A stretch of 12,333 bases of DNA. Source: SZUA-521 sp041738285. GTDB taxonomy: Bacteria; Pseudomonadota; Gammaproteobacteria; Pseudomonadales; Azotimanducaceae. A program made the position numbers and the translations under genes. A model generated the notes under the pieces. The model ran no database searches. It saw only the letters and a list, made by a program, of their open reading frames with translations, and was not told where the DNA came from. Location of the stretch: the NCBI GenBank assembly GCA_041738285.1, contig JBGSQB010000032.1, forward strand, positions 1 through 12,333, written 5' to 3'. Positions within the stretch are counted from its first letter, which is position 1; each line of letters begins with the position of its first letter. Positions 1 through 5,412 of the stretch are shown here, one piece after another.

Positions 1-1
1 C

Positions 2-1264
2 GCGGAGATCGAGCGGCAGCGCCAGGAGCTCATTGCCCTGCGCGCCGAGGTCACGGGACTCTTGCCGGCGGCGGATACCGGTCAAGTAGTCGCAGCTGCT
101 GCACCCACTTCGCTGGACGCGAGCGCGCATCAATCGCAGACGACCGCCCAGCAGGATGACCCGACGGATGCGCTGCTGGCGTCGTTTCCGAACGCGTTTC
201 ACATCCCCGACACCGACGCTGCGCTGCGCATTGGCGGGTTCGTCAAGGCGTCAGTGGCGCAGAACTTCGACCCGCTGGCGGTGCAGGACCAATTCATCGT
301 GGGATCGATCCCTGTGAGTTCCGCTCAGTCCGCCAACGTGCAACAGCAGGCGGGCATCACCGTGGCGCAGTCACGATTGAATCTGGATCTGCGCGAGGCG
401 ACCGACGTCGGCCTCCTGCGCGCGTTCGTCGAAGGCGATTTCGCGGGATCGGGAGATACCTTCCGCCTGCGCCACGCTTTCGGGCAATGGCGCCGGGCGC
501 TCGCCGGCAAGACCTGGTCGACCTTCGTCGACCCCGGGGCATCTCCCGAAGAACTCGACTTCGAAGGTCTGAACGGCCGCATCAACGTCCGCCAAGCGCA
601 GTTTCGCGTCACGCCTCGAATCGGTGAGACGCTGCAACTGCAACTGTCGCTCGAAGATCCGAATCCCGAGGTGACCGACGGTAGCGGCGTCAGCCAGATT
701 CCGGACCTCATCGGTGCCATTCGCATCGATCCTCGACCCAACGTTCACTACCGCCTCGCCATGCTGCTGCGCCAGGTGCGCGCCACACCCGACACGAGCC
801 CCAACAACGAAGCTCAGGCCACGGGGTGGGGCGTTTCCCTGAGCGGCCTGATCGAAGCGCCGATCTGGGATGAGCGCGACAAACTCATGTTCCAGATCAA
901 CGCGGGGACCGGCATGGGCCGGTACGTCAACGATCTGAACAGCGTCGGCGCATTCGACGGCGTGTTTTCACCGGACGGTGATCTCGAACTGCTCGACGTG
1001 CTGGCAACCTACGTCTCGGGTCAGCATTGGTGGCGGAGCGACTTGCGCTCCAACATGACCCTCGGCTACGTCCACGTGGACAGTCCGGGTTTTGTCGCCG
1101 AAGATTTCTACGACAGCACGCTGCGCGCCTCCGCCAACCTCATCTGGACACCGATCCCGCGCGTGGACGTGGGTGCGGAGCTGTTGTGGGGCAAGCGGGA
1201 GAACGTGGATGGGGAGACAGGGACCGCGACGCAGTTGCAGATGGCGACGAAGTTTTTGTTTTAG
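2..1264 (+). CDS. DcaP-like trimeric outer membrane porin (5' truncated by window edge)
   Basis: The frame is open from the first bases of the window, so the gene starts upstream and its signal peptide is missing. The 420 visible residues begin with a charged heptad-like stretch (A-E-I-E-R-Q-R-Q-E-L-I-A-L-R-A-E-V), consistent with the N-terminal coiled coil of DcaP porins. The segment FPNAFHIPDTDAALRIGGFVK follows, the typical entry into the DcaP barrel. The rest alternates short amphipathic strands (LNLDLREATDVGLLRAFVEGDF; FRLRHAFGQW) and ends in Phe (ATKFLF), the usual C-terminal signature for barrel assembly by BAM. Known family members form trimeric outer membrane channels; Acinetobacter DcaP takes up dicarboxylic and aromatic acids. 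The substrate here cannot be read from sequence. An apparent TTG start at 62 is only an internal Leu codon. The family call is confident; the substrate is unknown. Confidence 0.85.
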   Translation, partial: AEIERQRQELIALRAEVTGLLPAADTGQVVAAAAPTSLDASAHQSQTTAQQDDPTDALLASFPNAFHIPDTDAALRIGGFVKASVAQNFDPLAVQDQFIVGSIPVSSAQSANVQQQAGITVAQSRLNLDLREATDVGLLRAFVEGDFAGSGDTFRLRHAFGQWRRALAGKTWSTFVDPGASPEELDFEGLNGRINVRQAQFRVTPRIGETLQLQLSLEDPNPEVTDGSGVSQIPDLIGAIRIDPRPNVHYRLAMLLRQVRATPDTSPNNEAQATGWGVSLSGLIEAPIWDERDKLMFQINAGTGMGRYVNDLNSVGAFDGVFSPDGDLELLDVLATYVSGQHWWRSDLRSNMTLGYVHVDSPGFVAEDFYDSTLRASANLIWTPIPRVDVGAELLWGKRENVDGETGTATQLQMATKFLF

Positions 1265-1308
1265 CGGCTGCGGATGAATTGAAGTGTCCGGTTCGGACCG
1301 AGGGAAAT

Positions 1309-1385
1309 TGGCGCGCCCGCCGCGACTCGAACGCGGGACCTTTGGCTTCGGAGGCCAACACTCTATCCAACTGAGCTACGGGCGC
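1309..1385 (-). tRNA. tRNA-Arg (anticodon CCG)
   Basis: The minus strand folds into a complete cloverleaf. The 7-bp acceptor pairs GCGCCCG with CGGGCGC, and the D stem pairs GCTC with GAGT. The anticodon stem TTGGC/GCCAA carries loop CTCCGAA, giving anticodon CCG (plus-strand 1349-1351), which reads the Arg codon CGG. The variable loop has 5 nt, and the T stem CCGCG/CGCGG encloses TTCGAGT. Discriminator G and an encoded CCA (plus-strand TGG at 1309-1311) complete the 3' end. CGG is a plausible, frequently used codon in a genome this GC-rich. Confidence 0.97.
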
Positions 1386-1397
1386 CTTGGTTCCGCG

Positions 1398-1403
1398 ATT
1401 GTA
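1398..1403 (-). promoter_or_regulatory. Putative -10 box of tRNA-Arg
   Basis: The minus strand reads TACAAT, 5/6 to the sigma70 -10 consensus, 12 nt upstream of the tRNA 5' end. A GC-rich discriminator follows, as is common for stable-RNA promoters. No good TTGACA is found at 16-18 nt. The hexamer at that position (AGTGCG) is nevertheless conserved in the degenerate second copy of this region. Confidence 0.5.
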
Positions 1404-1431
1404 CAGACAGCCATCCATGGCGCACTGCCCG

Positions 1432-1496
1432 GCCGCGGAATCAACGCCGGGCGATCGTTCGCTGCGCTCACTTCATAGTCGCCCGGCTTCCGCGGC
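1432..1496. repeat. 65-nt interrupted hairpin element
   Basis: Two perfect 9-bp arms are stacked. GCCGCGGAA (1432-1440) pairs with TTCCGCGGC (1488-1496), and GCCGGGCGA (1446-1454) pairs with TCGCCCGGC (1479-1487). A 5-nt bulge (1441-1445) lies on the left side only, and the terminal loop is 24 nt. The element sits between a functional tRNA-Arg gene and a remnant of its 5' part. It has no T-tract, so an intrinsic terminator is unlikely. It resembles a REP-like or other small dispersed palindromic element. Confidence 0.75.
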
Positions 1497-1497
1497 G

Positions 1498-1515
1498 CCC
1501 ATCGCATGCGATGGG
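1498..1515. repeat. 18-bp perfect palindrome
   Basis: CCCATCGCATGCGATGGG is identical to its own reverse complement. It lies 2 nt beyond the preceding hairpin and directly abuts the tRNA-Arg 5' remnant. It could be a cruciform, a protein dimer site or the scar of a rearrangement; the sequence does not decide. Confidence 0.7.
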
Positions 1516-1517
1516 GC

Positions 1518-1536
1518 CCAACTGAGCTACGGGCGC
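1518..1536 (-). pseudogene. tRNA-Arg 5' remnant (acceptor strand and half D arm)
   Basis: The minus strand carries GCGCCCGTAGCTCAGTTGG, identical to nucleotides 1-19 of the intact tRNA-Arg(CCG), and then diverges completely into a palindrome. Upstream similarity continues to about 1574, including a -10-like box and the block AGTGCGCCAT. This indicates that a segment holding promoter and tRNA 5' end was duplicated, or that a second tRNA gene lost its 3' three-quarters. No cloverleaf can form, so it is not a functional tRNA. Confidence 0.8.
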
Positions 1537-1545
1537 GTGTTTGTG

Positions 1546-1551
1546 ATTCTA
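1546..1551 (-). promoter_or_regulatory. -10-like box upstream of the tRNA remnant
   Basis: The minus strand reads TAGAAT (5/6 to consensus), 9 nt upstream of the remnant 5' end. It is positionally equivalent to TACAAT of the intact tRNA promoter. The hexamer AGTGCG lies 17 nt further upstream in both copies. If active, it would transcribe a chimeric RNA of tRNA 5' sequence followed by the palindrome and hairpin. Confidence 0.35.
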
Positions 1552-1615
1552 CTGCATGCCATCGATGGCGCACTACGTTGTATAAGTGGGAACAGGCGAC
1601 CTACGGGATCATCAG

Positions 1616-1876
1616 GTGGACGAGAACGAACGCAAGATCGAGGCGAGTGCCGTACTCCTTGCCTATCAGACGATCATCACGCGCGGTGAGCGGATCGCGG
1701 ATGGGCATGTACTCGACGGGCTGACTGCGGTTGCCGATCACGACGGCTACAGCGTGATGCTGAGCGATGGCACCGTCACCGTCAGAGTGTTGTTCCACAA
1801 TCGAGTGGCCATCGAAGCGCCGAGCGGTAAGGCGCTGGAGCAGTTCGTCATGCGCATCAATGCGATGTCTGACTGA
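1616..1876 (+). CDS. Small DUF3081-like conserved hypothetical protein
   Basis: This 86-aa acidic soluble protein has the core HVLDGLTAVADHDGYSVMLSDGTVTVRVLFHN. It matches my recollection of the DUF3081 pattern in gammaproteobacteria: helix, then D-G-(L/V)-x-A-x-x-D-x-D-G-Y-x-x-x-L-x-D, then V-x-V-x-F-H-N. The function of that family is unknown. I chose the GTG at 1616 because it gives the usual short N-terminal helix and has GGGA 7 nt upstream. The alternative GTG at 1586 lies within a TATAAG hexamer (1581-1586) that could be a -10 box, and has no Shine-Dalgarno. It stands alone between the tRNA region and a REP cluster. There is no signal peptide or membrane segment. The existence of the gene is likely; the family name is a recollection. 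Confidence 0.65.
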   Translation: MDENERKIEASAVLLAYQTIITRGERIADGHVLDGLTAVADHDGYSVMLSDGTVTVRVLFHNRVAIEAPSGKALEQFVMRINAMSD

Positions 1877-1881
1877 CACAG

Positions 1882-1905
1882 ATTCGCGGGCAAGCCCGCT
1901 CCCAC
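1882..1905 (-). repeat. REP-like palindromic element
   Basis: The minus strand reads GTGGGAGCGGGCTTGCCCGC and continues as GAAT. A GGAG-type head precedes the hairpin GCGGGC-TT-GCCCGC. This closely matches the REP sequences widespread in Pseudomonas and relatives. It starts 6 nt after the stop codon of the upstream gene, the usual extragenic location. Confidence 0.75.
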
Positions 1906-1906
1906 G

Positions 1907-1941
1907 GCGGCCGCTCCCACGCGGTAGCGAGCGATTACCGC
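1907..1941 (-). repeat. Second, degenerate REP-like unit and short hairpin
   Basis: Immediately next to the first REP, the minus strand again shows the head GTGGGAGCGG, here followed by GCCGCC (1906-1920). Adjoining it is a small hairpin, GCGGTA (1921-1926) pairing with TACCGC (1936-1941) over a 9-nt loop. The repeated heads in the same orientation suggest a REP cluster. No transposase or RAYT gene is in the window. Confidence 0.5.
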
Positions 1942-2015
1942 AGCGCGCCCACAATACGCTGGCCTTGCCGCACGCCTTCCGCCAAAGTGCGCGATTCGCT
2001 TTCTAGAACCCGCTC

Positions 2016-3215
2016 GTGAACCAGGGCCTGCGCGCATATCTCATCAGCACTGCCTTTTACCTTGTGCCCGGCGGCATCCAGATGGTGCTGTTCCCGTGGC
2101 TCGTCGCGATCTATCTGCACGAGACGCCGGAGCGCGTCGGGTTTGCCCAGATGGCGGGGCAGCTGCCGATGCTGGTGCTCATCCTGTGGGGTGGACTCGT
2201 GGGCGATCGCATCGATCAGCGGCGACTGCTCGTGATGCTGCATGCGCTGATGGTGATACCGCCCCTGGTCATGGCGGCGCTCGTGCAGGCCGACTTCATC
2301 GTCTACGAAATACTGCTGGCGTGGGCGATGGTCGGTGGTGCGCTCGGTGCCTTCGTACAACCGGCACGCGATGCACTGCTCAATCGGGTGGCCGGCCGCG
2401 ATATTCAGAAAGTGGTGACGCTCACCATCGGCGTGCAGTTCGGTATTCAGATTCTCGGCTTTGCGCTCGGCTCGACCGCAGATGTCATCGGCCCCGCGAC
2501 GCTGATGTGCGCGCAGGCGTTGTGCATGGTCGGCGCCGTGATCACGACGTTGCGTATACCTGCGCTGCCGGCTGCGCCCACCAGAGCAAAACGACCGGCG
2601 CTTGGCGAGATCGCCGAAGGCATCGCGATCGCATGGCGATCCGACGCGATCCGACCAGCGGTGGTGCAGACATTTGCGGTTGGGATTTTTTTCGCCGGTG
2701 CCTACATGGTGCTGCTGCCACTGATGGTTCGAGATCTGTATCAGGGCGGCGCCGGTGGGATCGCGCTCGCCTTCGCCGCCAACATGCTCGGCACCTGCAC
2801 GACGATCGTGTACCTCATGCGCACCGGCGGTGTCGCGCGTCCCGGACGTGCGCTGCTGCTTGGTGCGATCATCAGCTCGGGCATCCTGTCGCTGCTCTAC
2901 TTCGATCTGCCGGCGTGGGCCTTCTACGCCGTCGTGTACCTGTGGGGTCTGTGTGGCGGCATCAGCATGACCATGGGACGCGCGATCGTGCAGGAAGCGT
3001 CCCCAGAGACTCATCGCGCGCGCCTGATGTCGGTCTACTCGCTCGGCATGATGGGCGGCATGCCGATCGGTTCCGTGCTGATCGGCTGGTGCGTCGGCTT
3101 CATGGGTGCGCGCAATGCCGTGCTCGTGCCCGTGTTCGGCATGCTCATTGTGCTCGGCGGTCTGCTGATCACGTCCCGACTATGGCACGTTCAGCGGCAA
3201 CCCAACGCGCTATGA
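2016..3215 (+). CDS. MFS transporter, probable exporter (EntS/MFS_3-like)
   Basis: A 399-aa integral membrane protein with about 12 hydrophobic segments along its length, the size of a single-domain MFS carrier. The loop between helices 2 and 3 carries the MFS motif A form GGLVGDRIDQRRLL (about residues 59-72). A second membrane half begins near residue 210 (VVQTFAVGIFFAGAYMVLLPLMV) and contains a Gly-rich YLWGLCGGISMTMGRAIVQEASP segment. The layout resembles the EntS/MFS_3 group of drug, siderophore or macrolide exporters. The substrate cannot be inferred. Start: GTG at 2016, the first start after an in-frame TAG at 2004; the next ATG would remove helix 1. The Shine-Dalgarno is weak. The stop codon overlaps the end of the convergent gene by 6 bp, so no terminator separates them. 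Confidence 0.9.
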   Translation: MNQGLRAYLISTAFYLVPGGIQMVLFPWLVAIYLHETPERVGFAQMAGQLPMLVLILWGGLVGDRIDQRRLLVMLHALMVIPPLVMAALVQADFIVYEILLAWAMVGGALGAFVQPARDALLNRVAGRDIQKVVTLTIGVQFGIQILGFALGSTADVIGPATLMCAQALCMVGAVITTLRIPALPAAPTRAKRPALGEIAEGIAIAWRSDAIRPAVVQTFAVGIFFAGAYMVLLPLMVRDLYQGGAGGIALAFAANMLGTCTTIVYLMRTGGVARPGRALLLGAIISSGILSLLYFDLPAWAFYAVVYLWGLCGGISMTMGRAIVQEASPETHRARLMSVYSLGMMGGMPIGSVLIGWCVGFMGARNAVLVPVFGMLIVLGGLLITSRLWHVQRQPNAL

Positions 3216-4256
3216 ATCAGCGCGGGGACGTTTGCGGACGCGATCGATCAGACGTCTGAATTTCGAGCGCGGTGCCGAGGACTCCGCGGACCACGCTCGA
3301 CCGGTTAAGCGCAGCGACAACTCACGCGCGCGCGCAACGCCCGCGTCAAGTACGTGCGGCAGCATGCCCGGACGATGCAGCAGGTTCGGATAAAAACTAA
3401 CGAACTGGATCTCGCCATCACGATAGACGTAGCTGCCGAAGCCATAGCCGTAGGCACGTTCCGTCAATTCGATCGCGTTCAGCGCAAGCGCCATGTTCGC
3501 GCCAAGCGATCGCGGGCCTTCGAATGGAAAACTCTGTCGGCACGTCAGGCCGTTACCGTAGCGCGGATGCGCCGCGTCGTTGATCAGCTCCAAGCGCGAC
3601 ACCTCGCCGCCAAACGGAATCGTTGTCGCGATGCCGCAACCTGAGCGAATTGCGCGCGGTGCGAACGGACGCGATACCTGCTCGGCAATTGCCCGCTCGA
3701 ACTCGATCGACGTCCACCGTGACGCTTCGCGGCCCATGGGGGCGATCAGCAGTGCCGTCATCTCTCTGGTCTGATCGGGTTGCTGGCGGTGACCGGAGAC
3801 GGGATGACCGCTGCGAGCGGGCTCACCGCGCACGAGTTTCGCGATTTCCTCAGCCATCTCGGAGGCTTCGGATAGCTGCAGCGTTGCCGCCATGTTCACC
3901 AGCCGACTGGACCACAACAGATTGTGATCGTTGACGCGAACAGACGAGCACAACTGCAATGACTTCAGGTTCGGGAAGTACACCGCGCCCGCCATGCTGG
4001 CAATCGGGCCAATCAACGTATTCACCACCGTTACCGCGCGCTCATCGAGCTCGACACCGTGGACGAAGTCGGTGCGAATCGTCACCGAATAGCTGACGGT
4101 GCCATCGGTCGCGGGTTCACCACCCACGGCCTCTATCGTTTGCGCATAGTGCTCCGCCCACCAGCGGAAGCCCTGCGGCGTCGCTTCCGACCAGTCATCG
4201 TCGACCTGAAGCTGTTCCCGCTTGAGCCACTCGACCGTTGCCGCACCAGCATTCAC
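3210..4256 (-). CDS. Conserved-looking hypothetical protein, family not recognised (348 aa)
   Basis: I do not recognise this protein. It is soluble, without signal peptide or membrane segments, and rich in Trp and aromatic residues near the N terminus (VEWLKREQLQVDDDW; GFRWWAEHYAQ). The N half holds a strand-rich part (YSVTIRTDFVHGVEL), a helix and YFPNLKSLQLCSSVRVNDHN. A Pro/Gln/His-rich linker near residues 157-170 follows. The C half has similar order: TTIPFGGEVSRLELIN, HPRYGNGLTCRQSFPF, a helix, then EIQFVSFYPNLL. Two related alpha/beta domains, perhaps of the YbjN/secretion-chaperone-like kind, are possible but unproven. The C terminus is basic (RSKFRRLIDRVRKRPR), which may bind nucleic acid or acidic lipid. 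Start: GTG at 4256, chosen for AGGGGA 7 nt upstream; a TTG at 4277 is the alternative. It lies 105 nt downstream of the AraC regulator, same strand. Confidence 0.75.
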   Translation of the reverse strand: MNAGAATVEWLKREQLQVDDDWSEATPQGFRWWAEHYAQTIEAVGGEPATDGTVSYSVTIRTDFVHGVELDERAVTVVNTLIGPIASMAGAVYFPNLKSLQLCSSVRVNDHNLLWSSRLVNMAATLQLSEASEMAEEIAKLVRGEPARSGHPVSGHRQQPDQTREMTALLIAPMGREASRWTSIEFERAIAEQVSRPFAPRAIRSGCGIATTIPFGGEVSRLELINDAAHPRYGNGLTCRQSFPFEGPRSLGANMALALNAIELTERAYGYGFGSYVYRDGEIQFVSFYPNLLHRPGMLPHVLDAGVARARELSLRLTGRAWSAESSAPRSKFRRLIDRVRKRPRADS

Positions 4257-4263
4257 AAACGCG

Positions 4264-4269
4264 TCCCCT
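4264..4269 (-). promoter_or_regulatory. Shine-Dalgarno deciding the start of the 348-aa gene
   Basis: The minus strand reads AGGGGA, 7 nt before the GTG at 4256-4254. The competing TTG at 4277 has no comparable site, so the GTG start is preferred. Confidence 0.6.
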
Positions 4270-4361
4270 GCCCGCAACGCGCGCTCGACCGCTGGTCAAG
4301 GCGTTCGCCGGATGTTGAAAGGGCAGCAGTGTGGGTGGGTGCGCTACCGAGTCGTTAAACC

Positions 4362-5390
4362 TCATGCGCCATTGGCTTGACCGCCGGCGCCAAGATGGCG
4401 GGCGCGAAACGTGGCCGGCGGCAAACCGGTCCATTGCTTGAAGGCGCGTGTGAACGCCGAGACCTCGGAGAATCCGAGCATGAAGCTGATCTCGGCTACC
4501 GGAATGTGGGGATCGGCGACATACGCTTGCGCGAGATTGCGTCGGGCACGCGTACGCACATCGCTGAAACTCGTCGCTTGCGCCGCAAGTCGTCGCTGCA
4601 GGGTCCGACCACTCAGGTTCAGCTGCCGCGCGACCGCTCGCTGACTGGGAAGGCCTGACGGCAGTGCGTCGATAATGGCGCGCTCCACACGGCTTTCGAG
4701 ATCGTCGGTGTCGAGCTGCCGCAGCATGCGATCGAGGACGAGATCGTTGCTGCGCGCGAGTTCCCTGTTCGCGGTGGTGAATGGCCGGCGCGCATCCGCG
4801 CCGCGGAACACCAGTTTCGAGATCTTCGCATCGAACGTTGGTTGGCACCGGAACAGACCGAAGTAGGGGCTCAGATCCGCGGGCGCGGGATAGGGGAACG
4901 CGACTGCGACCGGATTCAGCAGCCCGTCGACGCCCGAGCGACACATGTCGAGCATGATCGACGTTCGTGCATCCTCGAAGATGCGCCGCGCGAACCCCTC
5001 CAGTTCCAAGCCGCCGCACTCGATCGACACGGTATCTGCGCTTTCGACCACGGTGTAGTCGACTCGGGTGTTGAGCAGACGCTCGTAACGATCGACTCGA
5101 TGCAGTGCGGTCAGCAGCGTGTCACTCGACAGGAATGCAACGCCCAAAGCCTGCAGGTCCAGCGGCCGATAATGCTGACCGGCTTCCAATCCAATGGCCG
5201 GCTCGTCGACGCGCATCGCCATCTCGACCCACGCCGCTGCGATGCGGTCGAATGCGAATCTGCCATCGACATGCGCGGTCAACGCCGGGTCGAGTCCGGC
5301 GCTCCGCAGCAATGCATCACCATCGATATCCCGCGCGTTCGCAAGCCGCGCAAGAATGCGCGCGATCGATGCCAGCACCGTCGTCGTCAT
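4362..5390 (-). CDS. AraC-family transcriptional regulator with arabinose-binding-like N-terminal domain
   Basis: A 342-aa cytoplasmic regulator. Residues about 15-200 match the AraC_bd-type sensor (start LARLANARDIDGDALLRSAGLD; LDLQALGVAFLSSDTLLTALHRVDRYERLLN), typical of regulators of lipid, aromatic or steroid-like substrate genes. Residues about 235-333 form the double-HTH AraC domain. HTH1 is QRAVARQLNLSGRTLQRRL. HTH2 lies in VAEISFMLGFSEVSAFTRAF, followed by the signature KQWTGLPPATFR. Start: ATG at 5390 (MTTTVL); an upstream in-frame extension to 5543 has a composition unlike protein and overlaps the neighbour. The gene begins 22 nt after the stop of the DUF3604 gene on the same strand, so the two are probably co-transcribed and the regulator may respond to the DUF3604 substrate. 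The ligand is unknown. Confidence 0.92.
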   Translation of the reverse strand: MTTTVLASIARILARLANARDIDGDALLRSAGLDPALTAHVDGRFAFDRIAAAWVEMAMRVDEPAIGLEAGQHYRPLDLQALGVAFLSSDTLLTALHRVDRYERLLNTRVDYTVVESADTVSIECGGLELEGFARRIFEDARTSIMLDMCRSGVDGLLNPVAVAFPYPAPADLSPYFGLFRCQPTFDAKISKLVFRGADARRPFTTANRELARSNDLVLDRMLRQLDTDDLESRVERAIIDALPSGLPSQRAVARQLNLSGRTLQRRLAAQATSFSDVRTRARRNLAQAYVADPHIPVAEISFMLGFSEVSAFTRAFKQWTGLPPATFRARHLGAGGQANGA

Positions 5391-5412
5391 GCGTGCACCG
5401 GTCTGTGATCGG

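Noticed and set aside
1281..1303. Possible intrinsic terminator downstream of the porin or tRNA gene
   Set aside because: Only 4-bp stems (TCCG/CGGA or CGGT/ACCG) and no T-tract on either strand.
1586..1615. GTG start at 1586 for the DUF3081-like gene
   Set aside because: It has no Shine-Dalgarno, the start overlaps a possible -10 hexamer, and the added residues do not look conserved.
1935..3014. Minus-strand open frame of 359 codons opposite the MFS gene
   Set aside because: It is rich in His, Gln, Arg and Asp with no domain pattern. It mirrors the codon-position bias of the MFS gene, whose membrane protein reading is unambiguous.
2096..3259. Second plus-strand open frame of 387 codons inside the MFS gene
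   Set aside because: It is Arg/Ala/His-rich low-complexity translation, the usual GC-driven shadow of a hydrophobic gene in another frame.
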